Assembly: GCA_949372875.1 (NCBI GenBank)
Contig: CASIAW010000005.1
Location: 34,586-98,585 of the forward strand
From: Candidatus Poseidoniaceae archaeon
GTDB lineage: Archaea > Thermoplasmatota > Poseidoniia > Poseidoniales > Poseidoniaceae
Reading direction: 5' to 3'
DNA: 64,000 nt
Within the stretch, counting starts at the first letter, position 1, and the number at the start of each line of letters is the position of its first letter. The notes under the pieces are model-generated. The model made no database searches, was not told the DNA's origin, and worked only from the letters and a program-made list of their open reading frames with translations. Positions 54,274-61,900 of this stretch are shown piece by piece. A program made the translations under genes and the position numbers.

Positions 54274-55080
54274 ATGGGTGAAGGAATAAAACTTCCAGTT
54301 CTCAACGGACTGGGACGTACCAATCGTATCGATAATTGGTTAAAGCAACCACTCGCAATGGGGCTTGGACTTACAGCTGCAATGCTTTACACAGCATGGC
54401 GACTTTTCTTTTACCCTGAATCAATATCCTACACCCTTGAAGGGAGTACTGTGATGTCACCTATATTCTCACCGAATGTATTGGAATGGAATTTGTTTGG
54501 ACTCAATGAATGGAATCACCCTTCGTGGGTCAATGCTGCAGTATTAGTTCTGTGGATCCCTTTTGGATTCCGAGGCACATGCTACTACATGCGTAGAGTC
54601 TACTATCGCACCTTCTTTGCCAGCCCTGTTGCATGCTGGGTTGATGAGCCAGACATTAACAAAACTCTCGGATACAAAGGTGAAAAAAGATTGTTCATTA
54701 TCAACAACCTCCACCGGTATTTCCTCTATGCTGCAATGATTATTCTCGTCATCAAGTGGTGGGATGTCACACATACCTTGCATTTTGATGAAGGATGGGG
54801 CATGTCATTAGGCACACTTGTAATGGGTGTTGAAGCATTCCTGTTAACCATGTATGTGACTTCATGTCACGCACTTCGACATCTTGCTGGTGGAGCATTG
54901 GACAGATGGACAACTGGTATCAGCAGAGTTCGCGGCAAGTTATTCGGAAGCATTAGCATCTTGAACCGTTCACATGGATTTTGGTTTTGGACATCCCTGA
55001 CGTTTGTTTTCTTTGGCGACCTTTGGGTTCTCGCTGTGAGTGAAGGATATTTGAGCGATATGGCGCTGTTTGTAATTTGA
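54274..55080 (+). CDS. sdhC: Succinate dehydrogenase membrane-anchor (cytochrome b) subunit
   Basis: 268 residues with five hydrophobic segments, directly upstream of sdhA and sdhB. Histidines in or beside membrane helices ([30 protein letters not shown]) are candidate heme ligands. A single fused anchor, rather than separate SdhC and SdhD, matches the one-subunit cytochrome b type. It would pass electrons to quinone. Assignment rests on context and histidine placement more than on primary sequence. ATG 54274 follows GGTGAAAACC; the upstream in-frame start at 54253 lacks a ribosome site. Confidence 0.75.
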   Translation: MGEGIKLPVLNGLGRTNRIDNWLKQPLAMGLGLTAAMLYTAWRLFFYPESISYTLEGSTVMSPIFSPNVLEWNLFGLNEWNHPSWVNAAVLVLWIPFGFRGTCYYMRRVYYRTFFASPVACWVDEPDINKTLGYKGEKRLFIINNLHRYFLYAAMIILVIKWWDVTHTLHFDEGWGMSLGTLVMGVEAFLLTMYVTSCHALRHLAGGALDRWTTGISRVRGKLFGSISILNRSHGFWFWTSLTFVFFGDLWVLAVSEGYLSDMALFVI

Positions 55081-55090
55081 GGTGATGAAC

Positions 55091-56944
55091 ATGACTGAAG
55101 AATACAAGATGCATGAATACGACGTTATCGTCATCGGCGCAGGCGGTGCTGGTCTTCGCGCTGCTATTGAAGCGGCTCGAAGCGGTGCTAAAACCGCAAT
55201 TATTACCAAATCTTTGCTAGGTAAAGCACACACAGTCATGGCTGAAGGAGGCTGTGCTGCAGCACTGCAAAATGCTGACCCACGTGATGGATGGAAAGTT
55301 CACTTCCACGATACCATGAAAGGAAGCAAATGGCTTGCAGATTGGAGAATGGCGGAATTACATGCCAAAGAAGCACCTGACCGTGTCCGTGAACTTGAGC
55401 AATGGGGCGCTGTTTTTGACCGCACGCCCGAGAACACGATTAATCAACGAAATTTCGGCGGCCACACATTCCCAAGACTGGCTCACGTCGGCGATGCTAC
55501 TGGTTTGGAACTCATTCGAACTCTCCAAGAAAGAGGCATTCACGAAGGTATTGATATTTTCATGGAATATACAGTCCGACATTTACTCAAAGAAGGAGAC
55601 AGAGTTACTGGCTGCGTCGCCTATACCCGAGTTGATGGTGACTTCCATGCATTCTCAGGTAAATCAGTTATTCTCGCAACTGGAGGAATCACTCGGTGCT
55701 GGTCTGTGTGTTCTGGCTCTTGGGAATATACGGGCGATGGTCACGCTCTCGCCCTTTGGGCTGGTGCAGAATTACGTGACATGGAATTTGTTCAATTTCA
55801 TCCTACCGGCATGGTATGGCCACCTTCCGTAAGAGGAATCTTGGTCACGGAAGGTGTTCGCGGTGAAGGTGGACGATTGACGAACTCCGAAGGCGAACGA
55901 TTCATGTTCAACTACGTTCCAGAAGTGTTTGCAAGTGACCACGCAGAAACAATTGAAGAATCTGATCAATGGGTAGAGGAAGTTGTTTCAGGAAAACTGG
56001 CTACGGTTCGTCGGCCGCCAGAATTACTCACTCGAGACGTGGTTGCAAAAGCAATCAACTCCGAAGTCAAAGCAGGTCGTGGCTCCCCTCACGGTGGAGC
56101 ATTCCTCAATATTGCTCATCGGGGTGAAGAGGCGATTTTGAAGAAACTACCTTCAATGCACCATCAATTTAAGGAATTAGCCGGCGTTGATATCTCCAAA
56201 GAACCGATGGAAGTTGGGCCAACTGCTCACTATGTCATGGGTGGCGTACGCGTAAATGCCGAGACTCAAGAAAGCAATGTTCCGGGTCTGTATGCATGCG
56301 GCGAAGTTGCTTCTGGTTTACACGGTGCCAACCGTTTGGGAGGTAATTCACTTTCCGATCTCATTACATTTGGTAAGCGTGCTGGAGAATTTGCTTCAAA
56401 GCGAGCCAAAGACCTCGCTCAACCAAGTATCGATGATGCTCAAGTCCAGTCTGCAATCGAAATAATGCTTGCACCACTGCAAAGAGCAGAAGGTGAAAAT
56501 CCTGGCCTTATTTATGACGCCATGCGAGACATGATGCAAGAGAAAGTTGGAATTATTCGAACAAAGCAGGAAATGGGAGAGGCTATGGATGATTTGAAAG
56601 CCTTCGATGAACGTCAATCATTGTGTTTCCCAGGCACCTCTCGCAAATATAATTCAGGATGGCATCAAGCACTGGACCTAAAGAACATGGTTGACATTTC
56701 GATTGCCGCTACACTTGCAGCACTTACTCGGGAAGAAAGCCGTGGAGGGCACACCAGAGATGATTTCCCAGGGGAAATTGAAAAATGGGGCAAAATCATC
56801 AACATCGTCTATATGAACGAAGGCGAAATAAAGATTCGTCAAGAACCCGTAGAAGAAATGCGCTCAGACCTGACTGATGCAATCAAAGAAGTGAAAACAA
56901 TGATTGCTGAGCGAGCAGCAGAACAAGCAGGAGGAAGCAACTAA
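55091..56944 (+). CDS. sdhA: Succinate dehydrogenase/fumarate reductase flavoprotein subunit
   Basis: Oxidises succinate to fumarate on the cytoplasmic face (TCA cycle). 617 residues: FAD motif [20 protein letters not shown], the flavin-linkage region [10 protein letters not shown], the active-site EFVQFHPTG, and [14 protein letters not shown]. The gene is preceded by GAGGTGA, seven bases before ATG 55091, partly formed by the upstream stop. sdhB overlaps its stop (TAATG), so the three sdh genes form one operon. Confidence 0.97.
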   Translation: MTEEYKMHEYDVIVIGAGGAGLRAAIEAARSGAKTAIITKSLLGKAHTVMAEGGCAAALQNADPRDGWKVHFHDTMKGSKWLADWRMAELHAKEAPDRVRELEQWGAVFDRTPENTINQRNFGGHTFPRLAHVGDATGLELIRTLQERGIHEGIDIFMEYTVRHLLKEGDRVTGCVAYTRVDGDFHAFSGKSVILATGGITRCWSVCSGSWEYTGDGHALALWAGAELRDMEFVQFHPTGMVWPPSVRGILVTEGVRGEGGRLTNSEGERFMFNYVPEVFASDHAETIEESDQWVEEVVSGKLATVRRPPELLTRDVVAKAINSEVKAGRGSPHGGAFLNIAHRGEEAILKKLPSMHHQFKELAGVDISKEPMEVGPTAHYVMGGVRVNAETQESNVPGLYACGEVASGLHGANRLGGNSLSDLITFGKRAGEFASKRAKDLAQPSIDDAQVQSAIEIMLAPLQRAEGENPGLIYDAMRDMMQEKVGIIRTKQEMGEAMDDLKAFDERQSLCFPGTSRKYNSGWHQALDLKNMVDISIAATLAALTREESRGGHTRDDFPGEIEKWGKIINIVYMNEGEIKIRQEPVEEMRSDLTDAIKEVKTMIAERAAEQAGGSN

Positions 56945-57711
56945 TGTCACTCAAAGGTAAGAAACAAGATTTCAAGATCCTTCGCGGAGAAGGCGATGAG
57001 GCTGCTCTTGAAGAGTTCACCATTGAACTCGATGAAGGAATGGTTGTCTTGGACTGTGTCCACCGCATCCAATACGAACAACAGCCGGATTTGTCCGTTC
57101 GCTGGAATTGTAAAGCTGGTAAATGTGGTTCATGTTCTGCAGAAATTAATGGACGCCCACGATTGTTATGTATGACTCGAATGAGTGATGTCGTTGCAGA
57201 AACACCAGAAGGTCAGCCTATTGAAATCCGACCAATGAAAGCCTTCCCACACGTCAAAGACCTCGTCACTGATGTGTCTTGGAATTATGAAATTGCTCAA
57301 AAGATTAAACCAATAAAAGGTCCAGAAGAAATGAATTGGGAATTCAATCAAATGGAGGCAGACCGTGTCCAGCAATTCCGTGAGTGCATTGAATGCTTCC
57401 TCTGCGTAAACACGTGTCACGTTCTTCGCGACCATGCTTTGTTTGATGACTTTGCAGGTCCACGTAACCTTGTTCGACTTGCACAATATGAAATGCACCC
57501 AATGGATACAGAAGACCGTATTCCAGAAATCAAAAAAGAATTCGGAATTGAATATTGTAACATTACGCGATGTTGTACTGAAGTTTGCCCAGCAGGTATT
57601 CAGATTACAGATGACGCCATTATTCAATTGAAGGAAAGAGTTGTTGACAGATATTATGACCCTCTGCAACGAATCTGGCGCACGCTCACGCGCAAGAAAG
57701 TTCGCTACTGA
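56944..57711 (+). CDS. sdhB: Succinate dehydrogenase iron-sulfur subunit
   Basis: 255 residues moving electrons from the flavin to the membrane anchor. The 2Fe-2S ligands are in RWNCKAGKCGSCSAEI with a later RLLC. The second domain has CIECFLCVNTC, a variant of the usual CxxCxxCxxxCP that lacks the final proline, and CCTEVCPAGIQIT. Together these account for the 2Fe-2S, 4Fe-4S and 3Fe-4S clusters. The length is normal. The start overlaps sdhA by one base. Confidence 0.96.
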   Translation: MSLKGKKQDFKILRGEGDEAALEEFTIELDEGMVVLDCVHRIQYEQQPDLSVRWNCKAGKCGSCSAEINGRPRLLCMTRMSDVVAETPEGQPIEIRPMKAFPHVKDLVTDVSWNYEIAQKIKPIKGPEEMNWEFNQMEADRVQQFRECIECFLCVNTCHVLRDHALFDDFAGPRNLVRLAQYEMHPMDTEDRIPEIKKEFGIEYCNITRCCTEVCPAGIQITDDAIIQLKERVVDRYYDPLQRIWRTLTRKKVRY

Positions 57712-57720
57712 GGCGATAGT

Positions 57721-58122
57721 TTGCCATTGGCGTCGGAAAAATTACGCCAGTTCTCTGCTCTGGGATTCGGTGGGGCATTTGTGTGGGTCGGTATTCAGCA
57801 CTTCACGAATACTGTCTTTTTTACACCAATAGTTCCACAAATTCTCGGCTTCCCAGAATTCTGGGTCTATGTGTCCGGGCTAGTTGAAATAATTCTAGGT
57901 CTGGGATTAATTCTTCCAGTCTCGAGAAGAAGGGCTGGTTTTTCTACTGCGCTATTCCTCATTTTGGTCTACTGGGCGAATTTGAACATGTGGGTTAATG
58001 ATATTACGATCATTGGTACCAACTTTTCGATAAGTGGGCACTTGCTTCGATTGACAGCACAACTTGGAATGGTTTGGCTAGCGCTGTGGATTGCGCAATG
58101 GCCTGTGAAAAGAGAATGTTGA
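57721..58122 (+). CDS. DoxX-like small membrane protein
   Basis: 133 residues with four membrane segments: ALGFGGAFVWVGIQHFTNTV, FWVYVSGLVEIILGLGLILP, FSTALFLILVYWANLNMWV and LLRLTAQLGMVWLALWI. The G-x-E-x-x-L-G-L-x-L segment after the second helix and the GIQHF start fit DoxX-like proteins, whose role is mostly unknown but often redox-linked. The start appears to be TTG 57721, with GAGGCGA upstream just after the sdhB stop. The 9-base gap suggests co-transcription with the sdh operon. Confidence 0.7.
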   Translation: MPLASEKLRQFSALGFGGAFVWVGIQHFTNTVFFTPIVPQILGFPEFWVYVSGLVEIILGLGLILPVSRRRAGFSTALFLILVYWANLNMWVNDITIIGTNFSISGHLLRLTAQLGMVWLALWIAQWPVKREC

Positions 58123-58171
58123 GCTTCAAATCCCTCCGAAGAAGGAAATGAAGCGGCGACCCTTACGGGGA

Positions 58172-58193
58172 CGAACTTGAAAATTCAAGTTCG
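58172..58193. terminator. Palindrome between convergent DoxX-like and MC1 genes
   Basis: Ten-base arms CGAACTTGAA (58172-58181) and TTCAAGTTCG (58184-58193) separated by two bases. It sits between the 3' ends of two convergent genes, and short A/T runs flank it on the right side. A shared hairpin at both transcript ends is likely; whether it terminates or only stabilises RNA is unknown. Confidence 0.45.
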
Positions 58194-58221
58194 AAAAACT
58201 GGCAATCAAGCAGAATGGGAA

Positions 58222-58485
58222 TCAAAGGTGTTCGATTCCGGACTTCTTGACGTTGGCTTTCTTGATCTTGTCAGGAAGCCAAGCAGGTCCATTAGCTGGC
58301 TTTGGCACCATACTAATGCTGCCGGTAAAGCAGTGGACACGCTTGGTGCCACGCTCTCGTAGGCGTATGTTCTTATGTCCGCGGGTTGCAGCTTTGAGGG
58401 CTGCGCCACGGGGTTGTTTGCTAGCAAAAACCTGGCTCGTATCTTTTCCGTTCTCCATGAGAACAAAGTATTTTTTATCAGACAT
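58222..58485 (-). CDS. Chromosomal protein MC1
   Basis: 87 residues of the archaeal DNA-bending protein MC1. The block FASKQPRGAALKAATRGHKN then IRLRERGTKRVHCFTG and PAWLPDKIKKANVKKSGIEH follows the MC1 pattern almost completely, including the basic residues that clamp DNA and the PAW motif. It compacts the chromosome and bends DNA. ATG 58485 has an ideal GGAGGTAA ribosome site. A TATA element sits 36-45 bases upstream. MC1 occurs in only some archaeal lineages, so it is useful for placing the genome. Confidence 0.93.
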   Translation of the reverse strand: MSDKKYFVLMENGKDTSQVFASKQPRGAALKAATRGHKNIRLRERGTKRVHCFTGSISMVPKPANGPAWLPDKIKKANVKKSGIEHL

Positions 58486-58520
58486 TTTGGATTACCTCCG
58501 ATACTTGACACCCTAGTTAG

Positions 58521-58530
58521 GTATATAGTA
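58521..58530 (-). promoter_or_regulatory. TATA-box promoter of the MC1 gene
   Basis: On the minus strand the sequence reads TACTATATAC with A-rich bases (AAAA) directly upstream that could be a BRE. Given the usual distance of about 25 bases from the TATA box, transcription would start near 58498, leaving a short leader that contains the GGAGGTAA ribosome site. Confidence 0.6.
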
Positions 58531-58656
58531 TTTTGGTAAAATAAACGCTTTACTGCGCTCTATAAGCGCCGCAGTGTCCCTTTCCAAAACCCATTTTCAT
58601 GACATAACGCCGCAGTCTATCGTTTGAAAAAAAGCGGTTTCCATTCGGAAAATTCC

Positions 58657-58682
58657 GCTTCACAATTCTGCTTCACAATTCT
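58657..58682. repeat. 13-bp tandem duplication at the 3' end of the Lrp-like gene
   Basis: GCTTCACAATTCT occurs twice in a row (58657-58669 and 58670-58682). The second copy contains the stop codon and last residues of the ligand-domain gene; the first lies just downstream. It probably reflects replication slippage. Confidence 0.7.
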
Positions 58683-58915
58683 GCACCAGCAAGCGTCTTG
58701 GTATCGACGATTCCAGGGATTTGACGTATTGATTCTACAACCGACTGCGCAATGATAGCAAGACTGTCTGCAACCAGCTTCACAATAAGGTCATGATCGC
58801 CAAAAAGGAGAGTGGCATCCGCCACATGTGGCATATCCCTCACTGCAAGATAGACTTGATGTTCTTTTCCAGGTGCCACATTAATCAATACATATCCAAT
58901 TGCCATAGCGCTCAT
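58673..58915 (-). CDS. Stand-alone Lrp/AsnC ligand-binding (RAM) domain protein
   Basis: About 80 residues: AIGYVLINVAPGKEHQVYLA followed by VADATLLFGDHDLIVKLVAD and a final helix/strand pair. This is the ferredoxin-like RAM domain that binds amino acids in Lrp-family regulators. The DNA-binding helix-turn-helix is absent. Such proteins assemble into rings and may sense amino acids by pairing with full-length Lrp proteins or acting alone. ATG 58915 and ATG 58906 are both possible. It follows the giant surface-protein gene by 37 bases and precedes the MC1 gene on the same strand. Confidence 0.85.
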   Translation of the reverse strand: MSAMAIGYVLINVAPGKEHQVYLAVRDMPHVADATLLFGDHDLIVKLVADSLAIIAQSVVESIRQIPGIVDTKTLAGAEL

Positions 58916-58952
58916 TACAACCACGTGCTTAGAGCACATCAACCCTTCTCTA

Positions 58953-61900
58953 TCACAATTCTTGATTTTCAAGAATCCCTAACTGCTGTTCACTAAACAA
59001 GACCCATTGCACGAGATTCCAGCCATCCGGCATTTCACCTTCAAGCCATAGACGGTATTGTTCATCCGACCAACCTGATGGCTTTTTCAGTTCGATTGAC
59101 TCCTCTACTTCCTCCAATGGAGATGATTCGTCTAAAGTACCCTCCCCCGAAGCCCAGAGAGGTGTTTCAGTTTCTTTTGGCCTTTTCAAGAATACTGTTA
59201 GCACAATCAAAGACGCTAAAATGAAGAGACAGATGAAAATCGTGACCAAGGAAGATGAATTGGGTTCATCTGCATCTTCTACAGAATCAACTTGGTCACA
59301 AGTACTACATCCTATTTCGGGTAATAAAGTAAACTCGAGGGAAGACGAGTTTGATTGTAACCATGAATCAATACAGGTTACTTCGACATTTAGGGTGAGA
59401 TTACTCAGAACCCCAGTTGTTGGATATTGGAATGCAATACGAGCCGAGGTCAAATTTGTTGGTTGAAGCAAAACTTGTAATTGTGCTAATTGAGACTGAT
59501 TCTCCGATACAAGGGCGGAGCATGATAAATCATCAATACCGTCTGCATCAGTTACTGTGCCGGTAAAGTTGAGTAAATCACCTGCTGTCATATTTGTATG
59601 AGGAGTAAGCATTGTATGGGGAGAAGCATGATAGAAATCCATTGGGAGATTTAATGACTTTGATAATCCATCGACATCGCGCACATTGAACAGAATCTGC
59701 CCTTCACCGTCAATAAAGGTGCCATCTAACCTCAATCGGAATTTGTAGAATTGAAGTGTTGAATCAGAAGAAGCATTCAAAGAAATACACTTTTGTATCG
59801 ATGAATCTGTTGTATCAACCATCCCTAAAGATGGTGCTGTAACGGACCAACCCAATTGACTCAATGTCGTCTGCATCGATTGAATCGGACGATCACTCAG
59901 AACATGAACCAATAAATATCCACTGTTTCCAAAGCGTAAGGACGAAATTGGACCTTGCTCATCGCATACATGCGATGTTACAATGATAGGAGTTGTCAGA
60001 AGCATTGGCAGGGAATACTCCGTGTTGAACATGGCCGCGTGTTGGCCAATCATTTCCAAAGTAATGGAGAGCTCTCCGCTCTCTAATGCTGTAGGGATTT
60101 GAGGTAATTCGATCAAAAGAGACTCGGTAGTATTCTGAGCATCAACCGGGATAGTTTGCCTCTCAGCACCCGGCCATTCAACATGTAAATCCCCCGTGAC
60201 CGAGGATGACGGATCGTCTGAATCTAAAATGTGGATATGGGCGTATTCATTCCCCCCTCCTCGAACACTATCGAGGACTTCTCCATCCCCATCGACAATT
60301 TCTATTGTCGCAATTGGTAAGCGGTCGCCCATAGAGAGAATGCGCGAGTTGAGGAGAGTTCCATCAGTTTGACGTATTTCAAAAAGAATGTCTTCCAGAG
60401 AAGTACCGACATTTCGTAGATAAGACCCGATGTAGCAGTGATGATTGGGGTCTGCTTGAGAGAGATACGTTATGTTGAAAACTTGACCGTCAGAAGCAGT
60501 AAGTATTGGTTGCTGGATGAGGAGGTCGTAGTCGGCATCCAAAACACACATCTTCACGCCTGTTACTTCTCCACGGAACAATTCGCCATTTGGACGGTAT
60601 GGCAATTGATTCGCACCCGACCAAGAGGGTGAATCAACACCCGATAGATGCGGCCCAAACCATTGAGCCTGTGCATCAACGACCACGGCAATATCCGTTT
60701 CGAGAAGTAAACCTCTTTGCTGACTTTCATCGAATGCTGAGGCCCTTAAGACGAGGAATCCGAGGTCGAGTGATGTTGGAAGAGTTATCGAAGCCTGCCA
60801 TCGTAATGAATCGACTTGGCCTGTTGAATGTTTAATCCAATTCAAATCGGAAAGGTTCGACAGATTCTGTGCCACTGCCCATTCCACTTCAACCGAGGTG
60901 ACATTCACATCATCACTGGCTTCAACTGTGCAAATGAAGTTATCACCTCGAGCGTATATTTCTGAATCACAATACACCTTTTCCACCGTTGGTGGAGCAT
61001 TTACCCAGACGCGCAAGGTGAGCATATTATTCTCTACATTCCGCTCCGGTGAATCACTACTTGCATTGGAATATCGGACACGAAGGTCCATCCAACCCAT
61101 CTTTTCGGGAATAATGGTTAAGTTGAACAACACTCTTGAACCATTTTTGTCACCACTTGGCAAGGAAATGTTTCCGCTATACAATTCAATATTGCCTTGT
61201 ATATCCTGCACGAGGAGGGAACCGTTGGAGGAGGACATGCCTCGATTTTCTATGGCCAGTTGAAGTTGGGTTGGTTGCATATAGGATGCATTTTGAGTTT
61301 GACGAATGTCAAGGAGATTGATATCATGGTTCATATCAGCATAGGGTGCCATTTTCGGATCACCAACCGTAACCCCCATCCAGCCAGCCTGAAGATTGGC
61401 CGCAGCGTGAGATTCAGCCAAATTAAATCCATTTGCATACATCATCATCAGTGTGCTCGGAGCGCCTACGGCAGTAAGATATGGCTCGTAAACATAGCCC
61501 TTCGCCCCTGAAACACCATCCTCGAGTAAATCTGCAATGAGAGATTGGCCGTAACTTGTATCCCAGTTGAAAGAACGTCCGCTGGTCGACACTGCCGTTT
61601 CTGCAATTGAGCCATCGACCCATGAATGATGCGGTCGAATTGGATGTAAATTCATCGTATCAAAATAGATTGAACCGTCTGTTGAAGTGGCAACGATATC
61701 AAGAGGCACCCGTATACGGAATGAGGTTACATTTGCATCGGGACGGAAACGTAGAGCCCGTGACTCCCAAGAAGTTGCAAAAGCCTTACCATTCGATTGA
61801 TTGAACGAAAGAACCGTTCCATTCTCATCAAGTCCTTCAACTTCAATAGAAAATTCACCATACACATCACCTGATCGTTGGCCGTAAAGAGAGATTATCC

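Noticed and set aside
58172..58193. Palindrome as an attachment site or insertion-sequence end
   Set aside because: No transposase, integrase, target duplication or tRNA is nearby; its place between two convergent 3' ends explains it better.
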